A stretch of 6,482 nt of DNA from Acidobacteriota bacterium (GTDB taxonomy: Bacteria > Acidobacteriota > Terriglobia > Bryobacterales > Bryobacteraceae): assembly GCA_003223065.1 (NCBI GenBank), contig QHXU01000016.1:8747-15228 (forward strand), in the 5' to 3' direction. A program made the translations under genes and the position numbers. Of the stretch, positions 1 through 6,482 are shown piece by piece; within the stretch, counting starts at the first letter, position 1, and the number at the start of each line of letters is the position of its first letter. The notes beneath the pieces are model-generated. The model was not told where the DNA came from. It did not search any database and was given only the letters and a program-made list of their open reading frames with translations.

Positions 1-654
1 CAAGTGATTCAGCCAGTCCGTGGAGCGGTGGATGGTCTTCACCTCACCGGTCTTGGCGTTGACGCTGAAGAGCGTCATCGGAATTCCCGCGGCGAGCCGC
101 TGGTCAAGCGATCCTTCCCTCTCGCGCGGAACAGCGAGTTGTTCCGGGTTCCGCGGGTTCTGCGGAGGACGATCCGGCGGCCGGGTTGCGCTCTGCGGAG
201 CGTCGCGCTCGGTGGTGGTTCCGGCGAGCAGCGTTTCATCCGCGTTCACTGTGGCGATGGAGCCGCGCGGTGGAAGCTTCGCGATTTCACGTGTCGCGCC
301 GCTATCGACGTCGGTCGCGAACACCGCACCGTCTTTCGTGTAATACACGTTCTGGGTTTTGTGTCCCGCAACAATGATCCGCACACGGCCGTTCACCACC
401 TGGCGGGCGGCATGGGTCTTGAGATCGAGTACGGAGATGCCCTCCGGCGTTGTGTAAACCATCTCCTTGCCGTCGGCCGTATAGGCGTTCTGATGGAAGT
501 AGAGGCTTGCGCTGCCGGGCTCGTTGGTGAGGCGGATAATGCGGTGCCCGGTATCCGGATCGATCCACGTCCGTGGTGGTTCGGCGCCGTTCTGCGCGAT
601 CGCGGGAACTGCGCCGAGAACGGCGATCGCGACAAACACGTAATCACGAAACAT
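1..654 (-). CDS. ogl: Oligogalacturonate lyase, PL22 family (3' end beyond the left edge)
   Basis: PL22 enzymes are beta-propeller lyases that cleave short, often unsaturated oligogalacturonides from pectin into 5-keto-4-deoxyuronate. The minus strand is open from an ATG at 652-654 to the window edge, giving 218 residues; the family is usually about 390-450 residues, so roughly half is present. Residues 1-20 (MFRDYVFVAIAVLGAVPAIA) look like a signal peptide, with cleavage before Gln21. The family pattern follows: WIDPDTGHRIIRLT (30-43), SLYFHQNAYTADGKEMVYTT (50-69), GISVLDLKT (72-80) and, near the edge, the diagnostic IHRSTDWLNHL (208-218). The metal-binding and catalytic His/Gln residues known in the family lie further C-terminal and are not visible. 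Residues about 152-179 form a Pro/Arg/Asn-rich stretch, probably a surface loop. A Shine-Dalgarno sequence, GGAAGGGG (659-666), supports the start. A 258-codon plus-strand ORF over the same region (4-780) is an antisense shadow. Family assignment is firm from motifs; exported location is a prediction. Confidence 0.85.
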   Translation of the reverse strand, partial: MFRDYVFVAIAVLGAVPAIAQNGAEPPRTWIDPDTGHRIIRLTNEPGSASLYFHQNAYTADGKEMVYTTPEGISVLDLKTHAARQVVNGRVRIIVAGHKTQNVYYTKDGAVFATDVDSGATREIAKLPPRGSIATVNADETLLAGTTTERDAPQSATRPPDRPPQNPRNPEQLAVPREREGSLDQRLAAGIPMTLFSVNAKTGEVKTIHRSTDWLNHL

Positions 655-670
655 ATGACCCCTTCCGCCG

Positions 671-690
671 GAGGGAGCGTATCACAACAT
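671..690 (-). promoter_or_regulatory. Candidate promoter -10 region of the oligogalacturonate lyase gene
   Basis: On the minus strand TGTGATACG (686-678) resembles an extended -10 element (TG, one base, then a TATAAT-like hexamer matching at only three positions). It would start transcription near 671 and leave a leader of about 17 nt that includes the GGAAGGGG ribosome binding site. TTTCGA, about 17 bp upstream, is only a weak -35 match. The call rests on position and on likeness to the element before the PQQ dehydrogenase gene. Confidence 0.3.
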
Positions 691-851
691 CCCGACCGGC
701 TCGAAATGAATTCTGTCGGTCTGCTCGCGTTTCTTCCTGCGAAACGAGCGCGGCGGAGAGCACGGCTCCCAATGAAATGATATTTCGGAATTTCATCAGC
801 GGTGCTGGAGCTGCTTCCGCGAGGCATGCTCCGGAACCAGCTTTCCGCATT

Positions 852-894
852 GCGAAACGTTGTTTTCAGGCGAGCTCAGCCCGTTGTGTTTCGC
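852..894 (-). terminator. Weak inverted repeat downstream of the PQQ dehydrogenase gene
   Basis: Seven-base arms GCGAAAC (852-858) and GTTTCGC (888-894) flank 29 bases that contain the palindrome GAGCTC. The structure begins about 9 nt after the TAG stop of the dehydrogenase gene. There is no following T-run and the loop is long, so it is at best a transcript-end hairpin and not a canonical Rho-independent terminator. The rest of the 655-902 gap holds the lyase promoter and a doubtful 50-codon ORF; nothing else was recognised. Confidence 0.2.
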
Positions 895-902
895 CCACTC
901 GA

Positions 903-3017
903 CTACAGCCGTTTCGGCAGCGCAAACGCCACATAAATGCCTCCCGACGGCTTCTGACGGCCTGCCTTGCCGCCGGTCGCGTAGATAACGACGTACTGCC
1001 TCCCACCAAGCTCATAAGTAATCGGAGTGGCATTTCCTGATAGCGGCAGCGTGGCTTCCCAGAGCAGTTTCCCGGTTCGCTTATCGAATGCACGAAACTT
1101 CTTGTCGAAATTGGTTGCGGCGATAAACACGAGGCCACCCGCAGTAACGATCGGGCCGCCATAGTTTTCGGTTCCTGTGTTTTTCATCTCAGTAGCGGTC
1201 AGCTCGGGGTACTCGCCGAGTGGGATCTTCCAGGCATACTCGCCTGTATTCAGGTTGATCGCATTGAGCGTCCCCCATGGCGGCGCGACTGCAGGATATC
1301 CATCCGGGTCAAGAAACTTGTGGTAACCAGTGAACCGATACTTATGCTTTACCGGCGAGGACCCTGTGGTCTCCAGTTCCTTGTTTTCCCCGCTGAGCAC
1401 ATACTGTACGATTGCAGTTACGTCGGGCGACCTCAGGTTCGGAAACGACGGCATGCGTCCCCCGCCTTGCCGGATAATCGCGCTGATCTCCTGCGGCCCT
1501 CGCTTGCCGCGGAGGTCCACCAAAGAAGGAATTTGCGGCGGCGCTCCGTCCATATTGTCGCCGTGGCAGTTCGCACAATTGGTCAGGTAGAGCTTCCGTC
1601 CCGAACTCCCGCCTTGGTCCTCCACCAGGCTTCCGGTCCATGCCAAATCGTTCGCGTTTACATAGAGCAAACCTGTTTCGGGATCGAACGCCGAGCCACC
1701 CCACTCGGCGCCACCGTCGTAGCCGGGGAAGATCACTGTCTCCGAGCCCACGCTAAACGGCAGAAACTGTCCTCCACTGCGAAAGGTGCGAAACCTTTCC
1801 ACTGCCCACTCGTGAACCTTGGGCGTACGGTGAGACAGCATGTCTTGCGTCAGCAGTTGCCGCGCGAAGGGCGCCGGTTTCACTGGTAGCGGCTGTGTTT
1901 CCGACGCAACCTCGTCAGGAACAGTGCTAGCCGGGTATTTCCGGTATTCAATCGGGAACAGGGGCTTTCCGTTCGTGCGATCAAACACGTACACCCATCC
2001 CTGTTTGGTGGTCTGTGCCACCGCGTCGATCATTCTGCCGCCGCGCTTCACTCTTACGAGACTTGGCGGTGACGGGAAATCGCGGTCCCATACGTCATGT
2101 TTCACAGCCTGGAAATGCCAGATGCGTTCGCCGCTGGCGGCGTTAAGGGCGATGAGCGAATTCGCGAACAGGTTGTCTCCGGTGCGGTCCGCGCCGTAGA
2201 AATCCGAAGCGGCCGAACCGGTTGGGACGTACACTATTCCACGCTTGCCGTCCAGAGCCATGCCGGCCCAGTTGTTGGCGGCGCCGCTGTAAGTCCAGGC
2301 GTCCTTCGGCCAGGTGTCGTAGCCATATTCGCCTGGATGCGGAATTGTGTGGAAGCTCCAGCGAAGCCTGCCGCTGCGGACGTCGTAAGCACGGATGTCG
2401 CCGGGCGGCGCAGGCAGCCCCTCCGGTTCCCTTCCGCCCACAATGAGGAGGTCCTTGAAGATGATCCCTGGAGTCGTCAACACGATCGATTGCTTCTCTG
2501 GGTCGCGGCCCAGACCTTCGCGCAAATCGATGCGCCCCTCTTTGCCAAAATCGGCAATTGGCTGGCCGGTTCGGGCGTTCAGCGCGTACACGTAGCTTTG
2601 GATTGCCGCGAAGACGCGCTGATCGGCGCCGTCGCTCCAATAGGCCAGGCCTCGATTCGGCCCGCGTCCCGACATGCCGGAATCAAATCGCCATTGCTGC
2701 TTCCCGTTTGCCGCATCGAGCGCGACGACCTTATGCCTGGGCGTAATCCCATAAAGGAATCCGCTCACCATGATCGGCTGGGTCTGAGGATCGCCCGGTC
2801 CGTCGGCCGTGTCGTACGTCCATGCCACCTCGAGACGGCTCACATTCGACCGGTTGATCTGCTTCAATTCGGAATAACGGATATCCTCCGGGCCGCCGCC
2901 GTAAGCAGGCCAATCCTGTTCGCCGCTCTGCGCCGCAACCGGCGCCGCTTTCCTGCCGGCCGCACCCAGCAGTAGCAGGACCACCGCAACCGTAAGAATC
3001 GTCCGTTGACAGGCCAC
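903..3017 (-). CDS. Secreted PQQ-dependent dehydrogenase with inserted cytochrome c domain
   Basis: A periplasmic quinoprotein of the glucose/quinate dehydrogenase-like branch. It should oxidise an alcohol or aldose with pyrroloquinoline quinone and pass electrons to a covalent heme; the substrate is unknown. From the GTG at 3015-3017 it has 704 residues. A hydrophobic segment (about 7-20) and a likely cleavage before Gln30 form a signal peptide. Propeller blades carry repeated Gly/Trp motifs (GKQQWRFD, GRLRWSFH, GERIWHF). HDVWDRD (307-313) and TKQG (337-340) match motifs of E. coli Gcd; Asp311 and Lys338 are 27 apart, as are Gcd Asp466 and Lys493 (numbers recalled). A cytochrome c domain (about 464-543) follows, with CANCH at 481-485 and probable axial Met522 in GRMPSF. 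The propeller then closes with GTENYGGPIVTAGGLVFIAA and GGRQYVVIYATGG. The heme cysteines are the only ones in the mature protein, so the vicinal disulfide of methanol dehydrogenases is absent, as is the N-terminal multi-helix membrane region of Gcd. The frame stays open to a GTG at 3119, with an ATG at 3098. I prefer 3017 because GGAGG lies just upstream and it gives a normal signal peptide. Confidence 0.88.
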   Translation of the reverse strand: MACQRTILTVAVVLLLLGAAGRKAAPVAAQSGEQDWPAYGGGPEDIRYSELKQINRSNVSRLEVAWTYDTADGPGDPQTQPIMVSGFLYGITPRHKVVALDAANGKQQWRFDSGMSGRGPNRGLAYWSDGADQRVFAAIQSYVYALNARTGQPIADFGKEGRIDLREGLGRDPEKQSIVLTTPGIIFKDLLIVGGREPEGLPAPPGDIRAYDVRSGRLRWSFHTIPHPGEYGYDTWPKDAWTYSGAANNWAGMALDGKRGIVYVPTGSAASDFYGADRTGDNLFANSLIALNAASGERIWHFQAVKHDVWDRDFPSPPSLVRVKRGGRMIDAVAQTTKQGWVYVFDRTNGKPLFPIEYRKYPASTVPDEVASETQPLPVKPAPFARQLLTQDMLSHRTPKVHEWAVERFRTFRSGGQFLPFSVGSETVIFPGYDGGAEWGGSAFDPETGLLYVNANDLAWTGSLVEDQGGSSGRKLYLTNCANCHGDNMDGAPPQIPSLVDLRGKRGPQEISAIIRQGGGRMPSFPNLRSPDVTAIVQYVLSGENKELETTGSSPVKHKYRFTGYHKFLDPDGYPAVAPPWGTLNAINLNTGEYAWKIPLGEYPELTATEMKNTGTENYGGPIVTAGGLVFIAATNFDKKFRAFDKRTGKLLWEATLPLSGNATPITYELGGRQYVVIYATGGKAGRQKPSGGIYVAFALPKRL

Positions 3018-3020
3018 GCG

Positions 3021-3025
3021 CCTCC
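3021..3025 (-). promoter_or_regulatory. Ribosome binding site GGAGG supporting the GTG start at 3017
   Basis: GGAGG lies 3 nt before the GTG codon at 3015-3017 on the minus strand. The spacing is short but usable. The alternative starts at 3098 (ATG) and 3119 (GTG) have no comparable motif, and using them would put 27-34 extra residues, including an RRR run, before the hydrophobic segment. Confidence 0.45.
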
Positions 3026-3172
3026 GACTCAGAACAGCAAGTTCACAGATCCGCGCGGAGAAAAATACGGCACGGGCTCCTCTCTGGAGAGCGCCCATAC
3101 CACCGTCGGGCTGCGCCACACAACGGCTAATAGTCCTGAGTTTTTGATGAGGATCTAATCAATGACAGGGGA

Positions 3173-3181
3173 AGTATAGCA
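3173..3181 (-). promoter_or_regulatory. Extended -10 promoter of the PQQ dehydrogenase gene
   Basis: TGCTATACT reads on the minus strand from 3181 to 3173: a TATACT hexamer with five of six matches to TATAAT, preceded by the TGn extension. No good -35 hexamer is present at the usual spacing, which extended -10 promoters tolerate. Transcription would start near 3166, giving a leader of about 150 nt to the GTG at 3017 or about 45-70 nt to the upstream alternatives. It lies in the 96-base gap after the permease stop codon, so the dehydrogenase gene probably has its own promoter. Confidence 0.5.
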
Positions 3182-3215
3182 TGACCTCCATCGCTTGCTT
3201 GCGACCGCGGCGATC

Positions 3216-5753
3216 TTATTCTGATCGCAATGCCTGCATCGGATCGATGTGCGTTGCGCGCCGAGCCGGAACCAGCCCCGCGAGCAACGCGCACACGAAA
3301 AGCAGAACTGTTGCGCCTCCGAGTGCAAGAGGGTCGGTAGCCTTGACCCCATAAAGCTGGTTCGCCGTCAGGCGGCCGGCCGCGAGCGCCGCTGGAATGC
3401 CGATCGCTACTCCGAAAGCCATCTGCAAACAGGCTCCGCGAAGCACCATCGCGATCACGTCAGCGCGTGACGCGCCAAGCGCCGCGCGAATGCCGATCTC
3501 GTTCGTACGGCGCGCTACCGAATACGCCGTGACGCCGTAAAGACCGAGGCACGCCAAGGCGAGCGCTAATAAGCCAAACATTTCTGTGAGCCGGGCAATA
3601 AGGCGCTCGGTATTAAAATTCCGGCTCAATTGTTCGTTAAAGCCGGCAATCTTGACGATTGCGAGGTTTGCATCCACTTCGTGGAGGGCGCGCCGGAATT
3701 CGAGTTCCAGGTCGCGCGCGCCGCGATCGATGCGTAATTCGATGTCCTGGACGAAATTGGAGCGCGCCAGCGCGGAATTCGGCCAGTCGTCGGAGCGCAT
3801 CTGCAGGTATGGGAGAAAGAACATCGGGGCAGCCGGTTCGCGCGGGTTCGCGTATTTGGCGTTTTCTACAATTCCGACGATCTCGAAGTCGCCGCTATGT
3901 TCAGCTGAACCGAAGCCGAAGCGTTTTCCTATAGGATCTTCATCGCGAAGATAGCGCTCCGCAAATGCGCGATTCACCACGGCAACACGGCGGGAGTTCG
4001 GCAAATCGCTCTCGTCTATAACGCGGCCGCGGACCAGGGGCGTTCCAATCGTCTCAAAAAAATGCGGGCTCACTCGGTTCCACATTGCGGAAAACACCTG
4101 CCCTGGATTTGACACGTGGCCTTCAATCGAAATGCCGGAGGACCAGGCGCCGCCTCGCATCGGACTGTAGAGCGAAAACCCGGCGCTATGCACTCCGGGA
4201 ATCCGGGCCAGACGCTCCTGCAATCGCTGGTACACCTGAAAGAGCCGCTCGGGAGTGTACCCGGTGAACGACGGGTTCACCCTGATATCGACCCGGCTCT
4301 CGGTCGCAAAGCCGAACCTTTGATTCTCCAGATTACCCAGGCTCTCCGCCAGAAGAGCCGCGCCCGTAAGTAGAACCAGCGAGACTGCCGCTTGCAGCAC
4401 AACCAGCGATCTCTGCGGCCAGGAAACGCGGCCGCTCGTAGCGCGTCCTGCGCCACGGAGCGCATCACCGGGGTCGAATCGCGCCGCGCTCCAAGCAGGT
4501 ATCACGCCGAAGAGAACACCGGTAATCAACGAAAGCAGGAAGGCGAAAGCGAGGACAATACTGGATGGCCGCGCATCGATCGGCACGAATGTTGCGCCGC
4601 GAAAGGCGAGGATCAGAAGCGCTTGTGCACCTGTCCAGGCAACGAACACGCCGGCTGCGCCGCCTGCAAGCGAAAGCAAGACGCTCTCCATGAGTGCCTG
4701 GCGTACCAGGCGGATGCGCTGCGCGCCGAGCGCCAGCCGGATTGAGCTCTGGATCCGGTTATTCATGACACGGGCGAGCAGAAGATTGGCTATGTTCGCA
4801 CAGGCTATCAACAGGACCAGGCCGGAAACGCCGAGGAGGAGCTTTAGCCCATCGGCATATTGGTTTTTCATGCCCGCGACACCGCTGCCTGCCGGTGTGA
4901 GCGCAATGTGCTGCTTCGCAATCTCCCGGGCATCTCGCGGGGTCAGGCGCGTGCCATTCTGGTCCGTCCACCATTGCTTCAGCTCGACATTGACTTTCGA
5001 TTCAATGGAAGCGGGTACCGTTCCCGGTTTCAGACGGCCGATGATGTATAGCCAATGCTGATCCGGATGCGCCATGAGCGAGTTCTTGCCGCGCAGAGGC
5101 GGTTCCGTTGCGAGCGGCAGCCAGAAGCTGGACGGGTCTGCGCGCAAGCTTTCGCCGAAGAACCCTGGTGGTGCGACCCCGGCTATTGTGACGGGCACAC
5201 CATTGATGTTGACCGTGGACCCGATGAGCGCGGGATCCAGTCCGTAGCGCTGCTCCCATGTGTGGTAGCTAATGACCGTCACTGGCTTTCGTCCAGGCTG
5301 GTCGTCGTCATCGGTGAATAGACGACCGGCAAATGCGCGAATTCCGAACATCGCGAAATAGTTTCCGGATACGAACTCGCCTACGAAGGAATCCGCCCCC
5401 TCGGATGCACCGGCGCCGAGGACACTCAGGGGCACACGGTCGGCCTGGGCAGCCGCCATTACCGCAAACTCCGGTGTGTGCTCTCGCAGATAACCATACA
5501 GCGAGTTCGAGAAGATCGAGAAACGGGTCTGGTAACCACTGATGACGCAGCATGCGTCGCGGTCGCCGAGCCGGTAGAGCTGCTTCGGATCAGCAACCGG
5601 GAGGGACTTGAGCAGGATCGCGTGGGCGAGTGTGAAAATGGCGGCATTTGCGCCTATGCCGAACGCGAGCGTGAGCACGGCGACGCTGGTAAAGCCTTTG
5701 TGCCTCAGTAGTTGACGGAATGCAAACGAGAGGTCGCGGGAAAGCTGTTCCAT
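3216..5753 (-). CDS. ADOP-type ABC transporter permease (MacB/FtsX-like, duplicated)
   Basis: An inner-membrane protein of the acidobacterial duplicated orphan permease family. It has two tandem MacB periplasmic-core plus FtsX units in one chain of 845 residues, about the usual family length. The start MEQLSRDLSFAFRQLLRHKG and the first membrane segment (about 23-46, with LTLAFGIGANAAIF) are typical. The first periplasmic domain spans about 50-300 and includes the paired cysteines of DACCVISGYQ (66-75). Membrane segments follow at about 303-327, 357-385 and 398-422, ending in the FtsX motif DPGDALRG (427-434). The second unit has a segment at 450-470, a periplasmic domain (about 475-715) and segments near 724-745, 766-793 and 811-830, ending in DPMQALRSE (837-845). 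EIGIRAALGASRADV (752-766) is the conserved coupling region next to the ATPase. No ATPase gene is in the window, as is usual for these orphan permeases, and the cargo is unknown. It lies 61 bases after the arabinofuranosidase stop. The ATG at 5751-5753 has no Shine-Dalgarno sequence. Confidence 0.93.
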   Translation of the reverse strand: MEQLSRDLSFAFRQLLRHKGFTSVAVLTLAFGIGANAAIFTLAHAILLKSLPVADPKQLYRLGDRDACCVISGYQTRFSIFSNSLYGYLREHTPEFAVMAAAQADRVPLSVLGAGASEGADSFVGEFVSGNYFAMFGIRAFAGRLFTDDDDQPGRKPVTVISYHTWEQRYGLDPALIGSTVNINGVPVTIAGVAPPGFFGESLRADPSSFWLPLATEPPLRGKNSLMAHPDQHWLYIIGRLKPGTVPASIESKVNVELKQWWTDQNGTRLTPRDAREIAKQHIALTPAGSGVAGMKNQYADGLKLLLGVSGLVLLIACANIANLLLARVMNNRIQSSIRLALGAQRIRLVRQALMESVLLSLAGGAAGVFVAWTGAQALLILAFRGATFVPIDARPSSIVLAFAFLLSLITGVLFGVIPAWSAARFDPGDALRGAGRATSGRVSWPQRSLVVLQAAVSLVLLTGAALLAESLGNLENQRFGFATESRVDIRVNPSFTGYTPERLFQVYQRLQERLARIPGVHSAGFSLYSPMRGGAWSSGISIEGHVSNPGQVFSAMWNRVSPHFFETIGTPLVRGRVIDESDLPNSRRVAVVNRAFAERYLRDEDPIGKRFGFGSAEHSGDFEIVGIVENAKYANPREPAAPMFFLPYLQMRSDDWPNSALARSNFVQDIELRIDRGARDLELEFRRALHEVDANLAIVKIAGFNEQLSRNFNTERLIARLTEMFGLLALALACLGLYGVTAYSVARRTNEIGIRAALGASRADVIAMVLRGACLQMAFGVAIGIPAALAAGRLTANQLYGVKATDPLALGGATVLLFVCALLAGLVPARRATHIDPMQALRSE

Positions 5754-5759
5754 TTGTTT

Positions 5760-5768
5760 TGTATACAG
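5760..5768 (-). promoter_or_regulatory. Candidate -10 element placing transcription start at the permease ATG
   Basis: CTGTATACA ends at 5760 on the minus strand; its TATACA hexamer (5765-5760) is 6 nt before the permease ATG, so transcription would begin at or beside that ATG and give a leaderless message. No ribosome binding site precedes the ATG, which fits. No convincing -35 sequence is seen. A 7-base direct repeat (AGGAACG on the plus strand, 5767-5773 and 5801-5807) lies just upstream and could be an operator or chance. Confidence 0.3.
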
Positions 5769-5772
5769 GAAC

Positions 5773-5792
5773 GCGCGGTTCGGGTTACGCGC
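5773..5792 (-). other. Short GC hairpin between the arabinofuranosidase and permease genes
   Basis: Five-base arms GCGCG (5773-5777) and CGCGC (5788-5792) enclose a 10-base loop, starting about 22 nt after the arabinofuranosidase stop codon. There is no T-run after it, so it is not a standard terminator. It may weakly separate the two genes, or may be chance in GC-rich DNA. Confidence 0.2.
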
Positions 5793-5814
5793 TATTTGCG
5801 AGGAACGGCTTTGT

Positions 5815-6482
5815 TTACCCCAGACGAGCCGTAATGGTGACCACCGAGAGCGGCGGCATTTCCGTTCGCACCGCGGATCCGCTGGCGCTCGCGGCGTGGT
5901 TCCTGGGAATAACCTCGTTGGGCCGATCGAAAGTGTTGCACGCGTTCAGATCGGCATGATACAGCGCGCGGGCCGTTGCCGTTGAAACCAAGGCCTTGCC
6001 TGCAATCGAACAGTTCACATTCATCGTGGTATCGGGCTGTGAATTGACCAGGGTCAATACGAGATCGTTCTCATGCCGCGAAGCTGACACGGAGAGCTTC
6101 AGGGCCGATTTGTCGTCGTTTTCAACCTTCACCGAGGTCTTTCCGCGATGAGGCTTGAGAAGTTCGAATGCATAATATGTCGGCGTCCGGATGCACTTGT
6201 CCTCCTCGGTGAGGAGCACGGAGTGCAATACGTTCACAATCTGCGCGATGTTGCACATGTAGAGCTTGTCGGCGTGGCGGTGAAAGACGTTCAGGCCCAG
6301 GGCCGCGGCCACTGCGCAGCGCATCGTTATCTGCTGCCATAAGCGGCCGTATTTCTGCTGCTCCTCGGGTACCATTTGGTCCCAAACACCCCATTCATCA
6401 ACCATCAGGCCGATGTTCTTTCCGGGATCGAACTTATCGAGCAGCGCGCGCTGCTCCACAATAGCCTGTTCCAGTCCCTGGA
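5815..6482 (-). CDS. Alpha-L-arabinofuranosidase, GH51 family (5' end beyond the right edge)
   Basis: GH51 enzymes remove terminal alpha-L-arabinofuranosyl groups from arabinan, arabinoxylan or pectin side chains with retention of configuration. Only the last 221 residues of a protein normally near 500 are present; the frame is open to the edge, and the apparent GTG start at 6459 is an internal Val codon. Counting from the first whole codon at 6480, IGLMVDEWGVWD (23-34) holds the catalytic nucleophile, Glu29; the acid/base Glu, in a GNE motif, would lie in the missing part. The end of the TIM barrel follows: GLNVFHRHADKLYMCNIAQ (about 61-79), VNVLHSVLLTE and TPTYYAFEL, all typical of the family. 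Residues from about 115 form the C-terminal beta-sandwich domain, ending in PPLSVVTITARLG and TAA. Presence of a signal peptide cannot be judged. The position near an oligogalacturonate lyase suggests action on pectic arabinan, but this is context only. Confidence 0.88.
   Translation of the reverse strand, partial: QGLEQAIVEQRALLDKFDPGKNIGLMVDEWGVWDQMVPEEQQKYGRLWQQITMRCAVAAALGLNVFHRHADKLYMCNIAQIVNVLHSVLLTEEDKCIRTPTYYAFELLKPHRGKTSVKVENDDKSALKLSVSASRHENDLVLTLVNSQPDTTMNVNCSIAGKALVSTATARALYHADLNACNTFDRPNEVIPRNHAASASGSAVRTEMPPLSVVTITARLG

Noticed and set aside
4..780. 258-codon ORF on the plus strand
   Set aside because: It lies antisense to the oligogalacturonate lyase gene, has no recognisable domain and is rich in Arg and Gly as expected for a shadow frame in GC-rich DNA. 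The minus strand carries clear PL22 motifs.
2097..2975. 292-codon ORF on the plus strand
   Set aside because: It is antisense to the PQQ dehydrogenase, whose motifs run uninterrupted across the region; there is no domain, signal or ribosome binding site of its own.
3191..3204. Short inverted repeat TCGC/GCGA after the permease stop codon as a terminator
   Set aside because: The stem is only four base pairs and no T-run follows; it also overlaps the upstream part of the dehydrogenase promoter region.
5550..5553. Paired cysteines in the permease as a metal site or lipid-attachment signal
   Set aside because: They lie in the first periplasmic domain, far from the N-terminus, and a CC pair at this place is a recurring feature of ADOP proteins as I recall them.
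5720..5959. 79-codon plus-strand ORF spanning the arabinofuranosidase-permease gap
   Set aside because: Most of it is antisense to conserved codons of the two genes and it resembles no known protein.
6122..6394. 90-codon minus-strand ORF within the arabinofuranosidase gene
   Set aside because: It is a shifted frame of the GH51 coding region, whose correct frame holds DEWG and the barrel-end motifs.
6388..6399. DEWG at the GH51 nucleophile instead of the DEWN of the best-known enzymes
   Set aside because: The nucleophile Glu is kept, and a Gly at the last position is, as far as I recall, common among GH51 proteins of soil and gut bacteria; not evidence of loss of function.

Overview
The window looks like chromosomal DNA of an acidobacterium, probably of the Solibacter/Bryobacter kind. 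This is an inference from two signs. One is a full-length member of the acidobacterial duplicated orphan permease (ADOP) family. The other is a PQQ-dependent dehydrogenase with an internal cytochrome c domain, next to carbohydrate-active enzymes in GC-rich DNA. No rRNA, tRNA, mobile element, CRISPR array or phage gene was seen.

All four real genes read on the minus strand, so transcription runs from the right edge to the left. In that order they are: (1) the C-terminal 221 codons of a GH51 alpha-L-arabinofuranosidase (5815-6482, cut by the right edge); (2) a complete 845-residue ADOP permease (3216-5753); (3) a complete secreted PQQ dehydrogenase with an inserted c-type heme domain (903 to about 3017); (4) the first 218 codons of an oligogalacturonate lyase, PL22 (1-654, cut by the left edge). 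The gaps are short: 61, roughly 100-200 and 248 bases. Each contains a candidate -10 promoter element, so the genes may be separate transcription units or a loosely coupled cluster.

Functionally the two edge enzymes point to pectin use. GH51 enzymes remove arabinose from arabinan side chains. PL22 enzymes split short (unsaturated) oligogalacturonides into keto-deoxy uronate. The PQQ dehydrogenase could oxidise a released sugar in the periplasm and pass electrons through its own heme, but its substrate cannot be read from the sequence. The permease is of a type usually encoded without its own ATPase, and none is present here; its substrate is unknown.

I did not find a convincing undescribed system. 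The points most worth a second look are the predicted export of the PL22 enzyme, whose enterobacterial relatives are cytoplasmic; the PQQ dehydrogenase lying within a pectin locus; and a possible leaderless start of the permease gene.
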